Assembly: GCA_026707665.1 (NCBI GenBank)
Contig: JAPOWK010000086.1
Coordinates: 1 to 37,607, forward strand
DNA: 37,607 bases
Origin: Chloroflexota bacterium
GTDB taxonomy: Bacteria; Chloroflexota; Anaerolineae; Aggregatilineales; Phototrophicaceae
Direction: 5' to 3'
Below, piece by piece: positions 1 through 7,888 of this stretch. Position 1 is the first letter of the stretch; the number at the start of each line of letters is the position of its first letter. Below the pieces are notes generated by a model, which saw nothing but the letters and a program-made list of their open reading frames with translations, was not told where the DNA came from and did not search any database. The translations under genes and the position numbers were made by a program.

Positions 1-2
1 AG

Positions 3-671
3 AACACCATGCTCATCCATCCGCGGCGCGGCAGCAGCTTCTTCATCGGCGAGATCATCACATCGCTATCATTCGCTGACTATGATGAGCCGCATCGGGA
101 GACGATGTGCGGCACCTGCACGCGCTGCTTGGCCGCCTGCCCGACCGATGCCTTCCCCAAGCCCTACATGCTGGACGCGCGGCGCTGCATCAGCTACCAC
201 ACGATCGAGAACAAAGGCTGGATTGACCGCGAGCTTCGCGGCGGCTTCGGCAACTGGATCTTCGGCTGTGATATCTGCATGGATGTCTGCCCCTTTCAGC
301 GCTTCAGCGAAGAGACGCAGGAGGTGGCCTTTCTGCCCTTTGATATCGACCGGGTGGCGCCCCAGCTGACCGATATTTTAATGTCGACCGATGAGACCTA
401 TCGGGCGCTGTTCCGGCGCAGCCCGCTTGAGCGGATCAAGCGGGAACAGATGGTACGCAACGCCTGCATCGCCGCCGGCAACTGGCGGGACGAGCGCGCC
501 ATCCCCCACCTGATTCAACTGCTCTATGACAAAAGCGCGCTGGTTCGCGGGCATGCGGCTTGGGCGCTGTGGCGGACAATGGAGCTTGATTCCAGCAAGC
601 TGCTCAGTGACCTCCATCGGCGCGACGATGATGAGCGGGTGCGGGCTGAGGTCGAGGCGTTGTTGGGGTAG
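3..671 (+). CDS. queG: Epoxyqueuosine reductase QueG, C-terminal part
   Basis: This is the C-terminal 222 residues of QueG, the cobalamin- and Fe-S-dependent enzyme that reduces epoxyqueuosine to queuosine in the tRNA wobble position. The frame is open to the window edge and begins KNTMLIHPRRGS, a stretch that follows the cobalamin domain in QueG, so the N-terminal part lies outside. Two 4Fe-4S motifs are visible: CGTCTRCLAACP, and CDICMDVCP after a GNWIFG stretch. The last 80 residues look like the HEAT-type repeat that contacts tRNA (IPHLIQLLYDKSALVRGHAA). It ends at TAG 669-671. The internal ATG at 9 is not a real start. Identification is firm; only the 5' end is missing. Confidence 0.95.
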   Translation, partial: NTMLIHPRRGSSFFIGEIITSLSFADYDEPHRETMCGTCTRCLAACPTDAFPKPYMLDARRCISYHTIENKGWIDRELRGGFGNWIFGCDICMDVCPFQRFSEETQEVAFLPFDIDRVAPQLTDILMSTDETYRALFRRSPLERIKREQMVRNACIAAGNWRDERAIPHLIQLLYDKSALVRGHAAWALWRTMELDSSKLLSDLHRRDDDERVRAEVEALLG

Positions 672-697
672 GCGAATCTACCCCGCCCCCTTCAGGA

Positions 698-723
698 GGG
701 CGACCTGATAGGTCGCCCCTACA
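698..723. repeat. Short palindromic repeat (REP-like), copy A
   Basis: Perfect 8-bp inverted repeat GGGCGACC/GGTCGCCC around a 5-nt loop, followed by CTACA. It sits just after queG. The same unit with variable loop recurs in many other gaps of this window (for example at 4953, 13714, 14405 and 31136). It could fold in RNA but lacks a T-tract, so it is not a standard terminator. Confidence 0.8.
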
Positions 724-797
724 GCATGTTGGTGGCGGGGCGCGGGAAAAAAAAGCGCGGGCTCGCAAGACATTAGCCTCCACCCATTGCTATGGCG

Positions 798-868
798 CGC
801 GTAGACACTACGCTACGGGGGACCGAGGGGGGTAGACCAAGCGGACGACCCAATGGCTCGCCCCTACA
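798..868. repeat. Degenerate REP-like unit with CGCGTAGACAC motif
   Basis: The word CGCGTAGACAC (798-808) is followed by an imperfect palindromic unit ending in CGCCCCTACA (841-868). The same word occurs at 2766 and inside the longer palindromic units at 13630, 13976 and 14322, so this looks like a decayed copy of the long form of the repeat. It lies at the 3' end of the amidase gene. Confidence 0.55.
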
Positions 869-2522
869 GGTCGTCACGCTGTGCAAGCGCCTTGTCCAGG
901 TCGGGATGCTGACGATGCCAGTCGGTAGCGTCTTGGTAGGCTTTAGCGACGGACAGGGTCTCGGCTTCTTTGAACAGCCCGCCGATGAAGGAGATGCTGG
1001 TGGGGCTGCCCTTGCGGGTGAAGCCGTTGGGCGTGACGACCGTGGGATGCCCGGTATAGTTGGTGATCAGCATGGCGTTCCCGCCGTGGCTGGGCGAGAT
1101 GAAAACATCCACGTCGCTCATGACGCCCGCCATGTCTTGCATCAGCTGCGTCCGCAGGCGGTTGGCGTTGATGTACTCGACCGCCGGGATGAAGCGGGCG
1201 GCGCGGAAGACGTTGGGCCAGGCGCTATCGTCTTGGCGCTTCATCTGGTCCACCGAACCGTCGCGCGTGATCTGATCGAAGGCGGCGGCCGCCTCGGCAG
1301 CCAGAATCGTCCACAAGCCGCCGATCTCTCGATCCGGCAGCGCGATCGGGATCAGCTCGAAGCCAAGTCCGCGCATCCGCTCAAGCACCGCCACGCTATT
1401 TTCCAGATGATCGCGATAGAGCTCTTGCTTTTCGGGATCATCGGTCTCGGCCGCTTCGGGCTCGAAGGCGCTCTCGACAAAGCCGATGCGCAGCCCTTTC
1501 GGGTCGCGCGCCGGATCCCAGTCAAATGGCTCGCTACTGATCGTCATGTCGCGCCCATCGGGACCGTAGATGGCGCTGAAGACAAGGGCGCAATCCTCGG
1601 CAGAGCGGCACATGGGACCGATCTTGTCCATGCTCCAGCTGAGCGCCATGGCGCCGTAGCGGCTGACGCGCCCGAAGGTGGGCCGCAAGCCGGTAACGCC
1701 GCAGCGGGTGGATGGCGAGACGATGCTGCCCATGGTCTCGGTGCCGATGGCGAAGCCGACCAGCCCGGCAGCAACCGCCGCGCCCGAGCCAGCCGATGAG
1801 CCGCTGCTGCCCTCGCTCGTATCCCAGGGATTCTTGGTCGTGCCGCCGTACCAAACATCGCCGTTGGCGAGCGCGCCCAAGGTCAGCTTGGCGATCAGTA
1901 CGGCGCCGGCTTCTTCGAGGCGCTCGACGACGGCCGCATCGGCATCTAGCTGCTGCCCGATGTAGGGCGCCGCGCCCCACTGGGTGGGATAGCCGCGCGT
2001 CGCCAGCAGGTCCTTGGCGCCCCAGGGCACGCCATGCAGCGGACCGCGATACAGCCCGCGGGCGATCTCCTCATCGGCGCGCGCCGCCTGGGCATAGGCG
2101 AGCTCCTCAGTGTAAGCGGCGACGCACTGCAGCACATCATCGTAGCGCTTGAGCCGGTTCAAATACATCTCGGTCAGCGCAACGGAGGTGACCTGGCGAC
2201 TGCGGATGAGCTCGGCCAGCTGCGTCACGGGCAGGAAGGCGGCTTCTTCGAGATGGTCCGGGCGCGTGGCGGGCGGCTGGGCGCTCATGGGATACGTGCG
2301 AGGGACGGCGGCGGGCGCGCTATCGGCGGCATTCACGTTGAAGTTGAGCGAGAGCGGCACGCTATTATCGAGGTCGGCGGCGCGGATGAGGCCGTATTGC
2401 TCGCGGCGGCCATTGACAATCTCGATCATCTGCTCGCGCTGGGCGGGGGTGAATTCGAGGGCGAGCAGGGCTTCGGCGGCGGCGATTTGGTCGGCGGTGA
2501 CGGCGGGTTGGGATTCGGACAT
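864..2522 (-). CDS. Amidase signature family hydrolase
   Basis: A 552-residue amidase-signature enzyme, which hydrolyses a C-N amide bond through a Ser-cisSer-Lys triad. The triad can be read: Lys170 in PWGAKDL, cis-Ser242 in the Ser/Gly-rich segment GSSGSSAGSGAA, and nucleophile Ser266 in TMGSIVSPS. The spacing of 24 between the two serines matches the family. The substrate cannot be told: the family covers GatA, indoleacetamide and fatty-acid amide hydrolases, and no gatB or gatC lies nearby, so a tRNA amidotransferase role is unlikely. The N-terminal 90 residues are a poorly conserved helical lead-in with no signal peptide. The ATG at 2522 has AAGGA eight bases upstream. It is transcribed alone, away from the island to its right. 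Confidence 0.9.
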   Translation of the reverse strand: MSESQPAVTADQIAAAEALLALEFTPAQREQMIEIVNGRREQYGLIRAADLDNSVPLSLNFNVNAADSAPAAVPRTYPMSAQPPATRPDHLEEAAFLPVTQLAELIRSRQVTSVALTEMYLNRLKRYDDVLQCVAAYTEELAYAQAARADEEIARGLYRGPLHGVPWGAKDLLATRGYPTQWGAAPYIGQQLDADAAVVERLEEAGAVLIAKLTLGALANGDVWYGGTTKNPWDTSEGSSGSSAGSGAAVAAGLVGFAIGTETMGSIVSPSTRCGVTGLRPTFGRVSRYGAMALSWSMDKIGPMCRSAEDCALVFSAIYGPDGRDMTISSEPFDWDPARDPKGLRIGFVESAFEPEAAETDDPEKQELYRDHLENSVAVLERMRGLGFELIPIALPDREIGGLWTILAAEAAAAFDQITRDGSVDQMKRQDDSAWPNVFRAARFIPAVEYINANRLRTQLMQDMAGVMSDVDVFISPSHGGNAMLITNYTGHPTVVTPNGFTRKGSPTSISFIGGLFKEAETLSVAKAYQDATDWHRQHPDLDKALAQRDDL

Positions 2523-2556
2523 GGGCGGGTTCCTTGGGTTGTGCGGGTTTTGGCGG

Positions 2557-2565
2557 AGTTTAGCA
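2557..2565 (-). promoter_or_regulatory. Amidase promoter, extended -10
   Basis: On the minus strand TGC followed by TAAACT forms an extended -10 about 35 bases upstream of the amidase ATG. No good -35 is seen at the usual distance, as at several other promoters of this window. Confidence 0.4.
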
Positions 2566-2943
2566 CATGAGTGGCGAAGATTGGCGCGTTGGCGCGGATT
2601 GCGCCAGTCGAATCGCGTGCTGCGCCAAGCTGAAACGCAGGATTGGCGGGGCGTTTACGGCGATATGGGACGACTTTGGCGTTGGCGCGCCATCAAGCGT
2701 TTTGCGCCAATGGCATGATCGCGCGGGATATGGGATTGTTAAGCGGCGGGTTTTAGGGAGAGGGTCGCGTAGACACTGACCTACGGTAGCATGGGTGGGG
2801 TTTGGTGGGGTGAGTGGATGGTCGCGTATGGGATTTTTTCTTAACCACCGAGGACACCGAGTTATTTTGAGGATAGCGAGGGATAACACACATGAGATGT
2901 TCCTTGGGATCCGCCTCATGATATCCAATCTCTAGAACTTGAT
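2566..2943. other. Gene-free gap between amidase and island
   Basis: No convincing gene is seen. Short open frames exist on both strands but none has a ribosome binding site or recognisable protein. The stretch to about 2760 is rich in GCGCC words. It holds one CGCGTAGACAC word (2766-2776) and one ACCACCGAGGACACCGAG repeat (2843-2861). Base composition turns clearly AT-richer from about 2820 on, marking the left edge of the island. Confidence 0.6.
2843..2861. repeat. ACCACCGAGG-type repeat, single arm
   Basis: A single arm of the ACCAC(C/A)GAGG repeat family also found at 9699, 12157-12285, 13389-13550 and 14546. Here it stands alone at the left border of the AT-rich island. Confidence 0.6.
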
Positions 2944-2972
2944 TTGACGTCTCAACTCAATCACAGTATTAT
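2944..2972 (+). promoter_or_regulatory. Promoter of the XRE-ImmA operon
   Basis: TTGACG (2944-2949), a 17-bp spacer and TATTAT (2967-2972) form a near-consensus sigma-70 promoter 40 bases before the XRE start. AGAAC (2934-2938) and GTTCT (2982-2986) flank it as an inverted pair, which could be an operator for the regulator encoded next. The autoregulation is inference. Confidence 0.65.
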
Positions 2973-3011
2973 GAGTCTTATGTTCTGCTAAGTATGTGGA
3001 AGGAGCAGACG

Positions 3012-3368
3012 ATGAAATTTGGTGAAAGAATTAAGGAGTTGAGGAAGCAAAAACGAATTACGCAACGGCAACTGGCAGAGAGTCTAAATCGAGATTTTAC
3101 GTATATAAGCAAGATTGAAAACGACAGGCTAGAGGTTCTTCCAAGCGAGGAGACAATACGAAACATAGCACGCGAGTTGAAAGCAGATCCAGAAGAACTC
3201 TTGGATCTAGCTGGTAAAATTGATTCGCGAAAGCTTAGAGAAATAGCTAGAGAGACACCCGAAGCGAGCGCAATTCTCCGTCGGATACAGTCACGAAAAC
3301 TAACACCAGAACAGCTACAGGAAATGAAAGCTATTGCAAACAAGGTAGACACGGAACAAAGCGAATGA
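3012..3368 (+). CDS. XRE-family helix-turn-helix regulator
   Basis: A 118-residue DNA-binding protein with an XRE/Cro helix-turn-helix at about residues 4-60 (GERIKELRKQKRITQRQLAE, then SYISKIE-like FTYISKIEND) and a helical C-terminal tail, probably for dimerisation. The start at 3012 is chosen over an upstream ATG at 2994 because GGAAGGAG (2998-3005) lies six bases before it. The stop overlaps the next gene's ATG by four bases, so the two are translationally coupled. XRE/ImmA pairs are commonly a repressor with the protease that inactivates it, found in mobile elements and stress switches. Base composition is AT-richer than the flanking genes, suggesting transfer. The target genes are unknown; the near-consensus promoter just upstream suggests autoregulation. 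Confidence 0.9.
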   Translation: MKFGERIKELRKQKRITQRQLAESLNRDFTYISKIENDRLEVLPSEETIRNIARELKADPEELLDLAGKIDSRKLREIARETPEASAILRRIQSRKLTPEQLQEMKAIANKVDTEQSE

Positions 3369-4012
3369 CGTATCGAGTTAAACCAGTAGTCGAATTCATG
3401 GCAGACGACGAAATTGAGGACCGAGCGAATAAATTGCTCAGAAAATATGAGGCCCAACATGGGCCGATACACGACCCACCCGTACCCGTGGAATTCATAG
3501 CGGAGGATACACTTGGATTTGAGGTCAAGCTTACGGAGCTAGATGATGCCAATACAGTGGCTTATATTGCTCCCGATCAGCGCCAGATTTGCGTAAACGA
3601 ATTGCAGTCCGAATACCTGAACAATGTCGGCCAAGAGTTCACGATAGCGCATGAGATCGGACACTGGGTGCTGGACCACTTTGCGGAAGACCGAACGAAA
3701 ACACTCGCCGGGCTGGACAACCAACCCACACGTTTCCTGCACCGTGGGAAACCCGATGGACAGTATAAGCGGCACGAGATTCAAGCGGAGCATTTTGCCA
3801 GTTGTCTTCTAATGCCAAAGAAACTGATCCTACCGCTGGTTACGGAGTTCGACGTCTTTCAATGGCGCAACTTATATGATTTACAGGCGCAATTCCATGT
3901 CTCGATAACAGCAATGACCAAGCGGTTGCAGAAACTAAAACTCATATACATTCGTGGAAAATGCATTTACGCAAATGAATTAGAAGCACACGGAACCAAA
4001 AGACTCTTCTGA
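3365..4012 (+). CDS. ImmA/IrrE-family metallopeptidase
   Basis: A 215-residue soluble zinc peptidase of the ImmA/IrrE (COG2856) family. The catalytic motif AHEIGHW is at residues 95-101 (His96, Glu97, His100), and a third zinc ligand is likely Glu142 in QAEHFASCLLMP, the family's second conserved block. Proteins of this type cleave a partner XRE repressor, as ImmA does to ImmR in ICEBs1 and IrrE to DdrO in Deinococcus. The partner here is almost certainly the XRE protein whose stop codon overlaps this start by four bases. What triggers cleavage is not visible. The C-terminal 60 residues look like a small helical domain that ends in a basic stretch. Codon use and base content are those of the island rather than of the surrounding chromosome. 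Confidence 0.9.
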   Translation: MTYRVKPVVEFMADDEIEDRANKLLRKYEAQHGPIHDPPVPVEFIAEDTLGFEVKLTELDDANTVAYIAPDQRQICVNELQSEYLNNVGQEFTIAHEIGHWVLDHFAEDRTKTLAGLDNQPTRFLHRGKPDGQYKRHEIQAEHFASCLLMPKKLILPLVTEFDVFQWRNLYDLQAQFHVSITAMTKRLQKLKLIYIRGKCIYANELEAHGTKRLF

Positions 4013-4042
4013 AACTTCTCCAAATTGCTTGCAAACTCAGAC

Positions 4043-4071
4043 TTGCGCCGACAGAATACCCGTGATATATT
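4043..4071 (+). promoter_or_regulatory. Possible promoter for the DUF1508 gene
   Basis: TTGCGC (4043-4048), 17 bp, then TATATT (4066-4071), about 100 bases before the DUF1508 start. This would let the small genes be expressed apart from the XRE-ImmA pair. Confidence 0.35.
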
Positions 4072-4172
4072 GTGTTGAGTGCCACCACACAACTCTTCCG
4101 GTATTGAGTAACTGTGCTGCGCACATCGGTAACCGCTAACGTTACAATCCTATACTTTCGGAGGTAACTCTT

Positions 4173-4340
4173 ATGAAGTACGAAGTCGACCGCAACAGCA
4201 AGAACGAGTGGTACTGGCGGCTCCGCGCCTCAAACGGAAAAATCATCGCAAGAAGCAGCGAAGGTTACATAAACAGATCGGACTGCTTGCATTCCATTAA
4301 GTTGGTGAAGTCCGCATACAACGCACCGGTCGTTGGATGA
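4173..4340 (+). CDS. Small DUF1508 (YegP-like) protein
   Basis: A 55-residue protein starting MKYEVDRNSKNEWYWRLRAS, with NGKIIARSSEGY following. This is the DUF1508 pattern: a short beta-rich domain with W-x-W-R-L, then NG-K-IIA-S-EGY, then a Cys and an alternating tail. YegP-type proteins usually hold two such domains; this one has a single unit. A strong ribosome binding site CGGAGG (4159-4164) lies eight bases before the ATG. The gene is short enough to be missed by length cut-offs. The function of DUF1508 is not established. In this island it stands 160 bases after the ImmA gene and 76 bases before an unknown gene, in the same direction. The family call is by eye from the motif and is fairly secure. 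Confidence 0.85.
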   Translation: MKYEVDRNSKNEWYWRLRASNGKIIARSSEGYINRSDCLHSIKLVKSAYNAPVVG

Positions 4341-4416
4341 CGTTTGAGCATGCCTGCATGCCATTGCGCTGTATGTTGCCTCTAGTGCTACCACAAGCAA
4401 TGAAAGGAAAGAAAAC

Positions 4417-4737
4417 ATGGAACGCTTAAGCAAGGACGGCGACTTCGTGGTTGGATACGTTATGGTAGACGTCGCCGAACAGCAGTGGGGCTCTGATTCT
4501 ACTGAGGCGTATTTCCAAGCCGTTAGTCGTGCAACTGAGCAAAGATTCTACGGAAAAGGGCTCGGAACGAAAACTGTACCTGAGCCCGGAGCGAAGATTC
4601 CTAGGTACATCGTGGACAGCATAAATCTTGCCTGGCGTGTCAAGTTCAATGACTATCCAGACGAGGACGCGATCATCAGGCAATATGAGTCGGACGATGC
4701 GCTTGCCAAGGAACTTGTCCGTAAGGCTGCTGCTTAG
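4417..4737 (+). CDS. Unknown 106-residue protein of the island
   Basis: I do not recognise this protein. It is 106 residues, soluble, slightly acidic, with no signal peptide or membrane segment. A possible beta-strand opening (DFVVGYVMVDVAEQQWG) is followed by a helical middle (TEAYFQAVSRATEQRFYG), a PEPGAKIPRYIVDS turn and an acidic helical tail ending in KAAA. A purine-rich AAAGGAAAG precedes the ATG. It follows the DUF1508 gene by 76 bases and is followed at once by a rho-independent hairpin, so it is probably the last gene of the island's unit. Possible roles include an effector or accessory protein controlled by the XRE-ImmA switch, but nothing in the sequence proves that. Confidence 0.7.
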   Translation: MERLSKDGDFVVGYVMVDVAEQQWGSDSTEAYFQAVSRATEQRFYGKGLGTKTVPEPGAKIPRYIVDSINLAWRVKFNDYPDEDAIIRQYESDDALAKELVRKAAA

Positions 4738-4766
4738 ACGAGAATGGCAGAGTGTACCATAGTGGT

Positions 4767-4787
4767 AACCCCGCACTAGCGGGGTTT
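4767..4787 (+). terminator. Rho-independent terminator closing the island
   Basis: Perfect 8-bp stem AACCCCGC/GCGGGGTT with loop ACTA, followed by a short T run. It lies 29 bases after the stop of the unknown 106-residue gene. Confidence 0.75.
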
Positions 4788-4867
4788 ATCTCATAGAATA
4801 TCCGTTCCTATGGCCCATCCATTTTCTGATTACCGGACAAGTTGTCGCAAAGCTTGAGAATCGCTAG

Positions 4868-4948
4868 TCAAGGCAGTTCCCGCCCCCGCAACCGCAGCGA
4901 ATTCGTCACAACAAACACGCGATCGAAAGCCATAACCGCGGCTGAAAT
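4868..4948 (-). pseudogene. C-terminal remnant of a second CopA-like ATPase
   Basis: On the minus strand this stretch reads AAVMAFDRVFVVTNSLRLRG then RELP and a stop (TGA at 4868-4870). It matches the last residues of the intact CopA just beside it ([20 protein letters not shown]). The match stops where a palindromic repeat begins (4953). It is therefore the 3' stub of a duplicate copper/heavy-metal P-type ATPase whose body has been deleted. The residues differ enough from the intact copy (DR for SS, T for S, a different tail) that it is an old paralogue, not a recent partial duplication. Confidence 0.8.
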
Positions 4949-4952
4949 AAAA

Positions 4953-4980
4953 GCGGGCGACCCAATGAGTCGCCCCTACA
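4953..4980. repeat. REP-like palindromic unit, copy C
   Basis: GCGGGCGAC...GTCGCCCCTACA with loop around CCAATGA. It abuts the truncated ATPase remnant, at the point where homology to CopA ends. The rest of the 4788-5048 gap shows no gene. Confidence 0.75.
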
Positions 4981-5048
4981 TTTCGACGTGGATGATGTTT
5001 GACTGATTAAGCGGAATTCAATCTGGCTGACGGAACGCCTTCGGGCGG

Positions 5049-7493
5049 CTAGGTGATTCGCTTCCCCCGCAACCGCAGCGAGTTACTCACCACGAACACG
5101 CTCGAGAACGCCATCGCCGCGGCCGCGAACATCGGCAGCAGCCCACCCAGCATCGCCACCGGAATCAGCACGATATTGTAGATGAAAGCCCAGAACAGAT
5201 TCTGGTGGATCGTGCGCAGGGTCGCTTTGCTCAGCGCGTGCGCGGAGACCAGCGCCTGCAGGTCGCCGCCCACCAATGTAATATCCCCCGCTTCGATGGC
5301 GATATCTGCCCCGCCGCCGATGGCGAAACCGACATCCGCACCCGCCAGCGCCGGCGCGTCATTGATGCCATCGCCCACCATGGCGACGACCGCGCCTTCG
5401 TCTTGCAGTTGCTTGACGGCGCCGGCCTTGTCGGCTGGCAGGACCTGGGCCAGCACGCGCTTGATGCCGACTTCGCGGGCGATGACGTCGGCGGTCGCCT
5501 GGTTGTCGCCGGTGATCATGGCGACCGACAGTCCACGCGATTGCAGCGCGCTTATGGCTGCTTTCGAGCTGGGTTTGACCGCATCGCCGATAGCCAGCGC
5601 GCCCATCAGCTCCCGGTCCACCGCCAGCAATACGACCGAATGTCCCTGGTTTTGCTGGCGGGCGATATCGGCTGAGAGCGGGGCGATGTCGATGCCGCGC
5701 TCGCTGATGAAACGCGGGCTGCCGACGAGGATTTCCGCGTCCGCTGCGGTGGCGCTTACGCCTTGACCGGGGATCGCCTCGAATTCGCTCAGCGGCAGGG
5801 GGTTGATGCCTTGCGACTTTGCTGCATCCAGCAGAGCCAGGGCGAGGGGATGCTCGCTGGCGGCTTCGGCGGAGGCGCTGTATAGGAGCACATCGTGTTC
5901 CGCCATACCGGGCATGGCGATCACCTTCGCCAGGGTTGGCTCGCCGCGGGTGATGGTGCCGGTTTTGTCGAGCAGGATGGTCGTCAGCGCTACGGCGCGC
6001 TCCAATGCTTCGCTGCTGCGGAAGAGGATGCCGGCTTCGGCGCCGCGTCCGCTGCCGACCATGATGGCGGTTGGCGTTGCCAAGCCCAGCGCGCAAGGGC
6101 AGGCGATGACGAGCACGGCGATCATGTTGAGAATGGCGGTTGGCAGGTCGGCGCCGCCGATCGTCAGCCAGCCGACCAGCGTGATGATAGCGAGCAAGAT
6201 AACGGCGGGCACGAAGACCGAGGCGACGCGGTCGGCGATCGCCTGGATGGGCGCTTTACTGCCCTGCGCCTGTTCGACCAGGCGGATAATCTGCGCCAGG
6301 ACGGTGTCACGGCCGACCCGCTGCGCTTCGATGATTAGCCGGCCCTGCTGGTTGATGGTGCCGCCGAAAACATCGGCGCCGGCGGTTTTGTCGACCGGCA
6401 GGCTCTCGCCGGTAAGCATGGATTCGTCAACGGCCGAGGAGCCTTCGGTTACGATGGCGTCCACCGGGATGCGCTCGCCCGGTTTGACGAGAAGCACGTC
6501 GCCGGGCGCGACTTCGTCGATGGGGATGGACTTCTCTTTGTCGCCGCTGAGGAGCGTCGCCGTCTTCGGCGCCAGCCCGATCAACTTCTTGATGGCGGCG
6601 CTGGTGCGGCCCTTGGCGCGCGCTTCCAGCAGCTTGCCCAGCGTGACGAGCGTGAGAATGACGGTGCCTGATTCGAAATAATCGGACTTGCCGACCACAT
6701 CGGAGAAGCCGAAGACGATGCCGAGCAAGACGATGATGCCGTAGACATAAGCCGCGATAGAACCCATCGCCACCAGCACATCCATGTTGGCGTGGCCGTG
6801 ATGCATCGATCGGCTGCCGCCGCTGAGATATTGCCTACCCAGCAATATCATGACAGGCGTCGCCAGCGCGCCGAAGACGAAGAGCCAGATGTCGTCAGCC
6901 AGGAAGGCGAAGTTGTCCATCAGGAAAGGGATCTGGTGCAAAAAGTGGCGCGCCATGCTGAGGATGGTCAGCGGGATGGTGAAGGCGGCGCCGATTTTGA
7001 CCAGGCGCGCCTGGCGGTCAATTTCGGCCTGGCGGGCGGCCGCCTCGTGATCTTCATGCCCGTCGTGGTCGGATGTGTCGATGACGCCATAGCCGGCGCG
7101 CTCGACTGCGTGGGTCAGTTCGCGGCGGTCCGTCACGCCCGGCAGATAAGACACGTTCGCCTTTTCGCTGGCGAGGTTGACCGTCGCTTGAATCACGCCG
7201 TCGCTGCGATTGAGCGCCCGCGTCACATTCTTCTCGCACATGGCGCAGGTCATGCCGGTGATGGGCAGGTCGATGGTCGCCGCGGCGACGCCGTAGCCAG
7301 CTCGCTCCACTTGGGCGACCAAGTCGGAAGCTTGGAGCTTGTCGCTGTCGTAATGCACATGGGCATTTTCGGTGGCCAGATTGACACTGACTTCGGCGAC
7401 GCCGTCGGCGCGGCTGAGGCTGCGCTCGACATTCTTTTGGCACATGGCGCAGGTCATACCGGTGACTGGCAGCGTGATTTCCTTGGTCGTCAT
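5049..7493 (-). CDS. copA: Copper-exporting P1B-type ATPase CopA
   Basis: An 814-residue P1B ATPase that pumps Cu(I) out of the cytoplasm. Two N-terminal heavy-metal domains each carry GMTCAMC (Cys15/18 and Cys83/86). A His-rich linker (DHDGHEDHE) follows, then membrane helices, the TGES actuator loop (361-364), the copper-selective CPC in a transmembrane helix (465-467), DKTGT with phosphorylated Asp509, HPLA in the nucleotide domain and [11 protein letters not shown] together with GMTCxxC argues for copper rather than Zn/Cd. The start is placed at ATG 7493, with AAGGGAG upstream, rather than a TTG 18 bases earlier that overlaps the csoR stop. It is co-transcribed with csoR, 14 bases away, so it should be induced by copper through CsoR. 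Confidence 0.96.
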   Translation of the reverse strand: MTTKEITLPVTGMTCAMCQKNVERSLSRADGVAEVSVNLATENAHVHYDSDKLQASDLVAQVERAGYGVAAATIDLPITGMTCAMCEKNVTRALNRSDGVIQATVNLASEKANVSYLPGVTDRRELTHAVERAGYGVIDTSDHDGHEDHEAAARQAEIDRQARLVKIGAAFTIPLTILSMARHFLHQIPFLMDNFAFLADDIWLFVFGALATPVMILLGRQYLSGGSRSMHHGHANMDVLVAMGSIAAYVYGIIVLLGIVFGFSDVVGKSDYFESGTVILTLVTLGKLLEARAKGRTSAAIKKLIGLAPKTATLLSGDKEKSIPIDEVAPGDVLLVKPGERIPVDAIVTEGSSAVDESMLTGESLPVDKTAGADVFGGTINQQGRLIIEAQRVGRDTVLAQIIRLVEQAQGSKAPIQAIADRVASVFVPAVILLAIITLVGWLTIGGADLPTAILNMIAVLVIACPCALGLATPTAIMVGSGRGAEAGILFRSSEALERAVALTTILLDKTGTITRGEPTLAKVIAMPGMAEHDVLLYSASAEAASEHPLALALLDAAKSQGINPLPLSEFEAIPGQGVSATAADAEILVGSPRFISERGIDIAPLSADIARQQNQGHSVVLLAVDRELMGALAIGDAVKPSSKAAISALQSRGLSVAMITGDNQATADVIAREVGIKRVLAQVLPADKAGAVKQLQDEGAVVAMVGDGINDAPALAGADVGFAIGGGADIAIEAGDITLVGGDLQALVSAHALSKATLRTIHQNLFWAFIYNIVLIPVAMLGGLLPMFAAAAMAFSSVFVVSNSLRLRGKRIT

Positions 7494-7507
7494 TGCGCGC
7501 TCTCCCT

Positions 7508-7807
7508 TCAACTGTTAATTAGCTTGAGGATTCGCTGCATATCGCTGAGGGCGGCTTGCGGGTCGGCGCCAAGGTCCTGGCCCAGAGTGTTTTCGATATA
7601 GCAATCGAAAAGATGGTTGATCAGGCTGGACATGCCCTTTTCGATGGTGCGGGCGCGCAGGACGCGATCTTCGCAGCTGCCGTCATCGGCGCTGATCATC
7701 GCTTCGAGCGCGCTCAGTTGGCCTTGGATTCGGCGGATGCGATTGATGGTCTTGCGATTGTAATCGCCTCGCTGGACGTGATCGTGGCTTAATATCTCAG
7801 TTGCCAT
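7508..7807 (-). CDS. csoR: CsoR/DUF156-family copper-sensing repressor
   Basis: A 99-residue all-helical repressor of the CsoR/RcnR/FrmR family, with the family's [17 protein letters not shown] helix at residues 22-38. In this family copper binding releases DNA and switches on the efflux gene, here copA directly downstream. Cys45 fits the first metal ligand. A His65-x3-Cys69 pair follows (NHLFDC), but it lies 20 residues after Cys45, whereas in Mycobacterium CsoR the spacing is 25 (C36, H61, C65). An ungapped alignment would place Tyr70 on the usual His. The metal site may therefore be shifted by about a turn or belong to a variant subgroup. Copper is still the likely signal because of copA and the operator upstream. 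Confidence 0.9.
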   Translation of the reverse strand: MATEILSHDHVQRGDYNRKTINRIRRIQGQLSALEAMISADDGSCEDRVLRARTIEKGMSSLINHLFDCYIENTLGQDLGADPQAALSDMQRILKLINS

Positions 7808-7824
7808 AGAAACGCTCCTATACC

Positions 7825-7842
7825 TATACCCCTATCGGTATA
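7825..7842. promoter_or_regulatory. CsoR operator
   Basis: Inverted repeat TATACC-N6-GGTATA with a CCCCTATC centre, the form of known CsoR sites. It overlaps the -10 and start region of the csoR-copA promoter, so binding would block transcription. Confidence 0.75.
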
Positions 7843-7869
7843 TTAGCACGGGTCATCAACTCTTGTCAA
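7840..7869 (-). promoter_or_regulatory. csoR-copA promoter
   Basis: On the minus strand a perfect TTGACA (-35, 7869-7864) is followed after 18 bp by TAATAT (-10, 7845-7840), itself preceded by TGC. The CsoR palindrome covers the -10 end. Confidence 0.7.
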
Positions 7870-7888
7870 GAGACCGGTTCAAATGCGC

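Noticed and set aside
792..1799. Long open frame (335 codons) on the plus strand
   Set aside because: It is antisense to the amidase gene, which has a readable catalytic triad; the frame is a by-product of GC-rich codon use and its protein resembles no family.
864..2522. GatA subunit of the tRNA amidotransferase
   Set aside because: The amidase triad is shared, but no gatB or gatC is nearby and the long N-terminal lead-in does not fit GatA; kept as a general amidase.
2560..2928. 122-codon minus-strand frame in the gap before the island
   Set aside because: No ribosome binding site, crosses an intergenic repeat arm and the amidase promoter, and gives no family-like protein.
2880..4800. Prophage or integrative element
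   Set aside because: An XRE-ImmA pair suggests one, but there is no integrase, tRNA gene, attachment-site repeat or structural gene within the AT-rich stretch.
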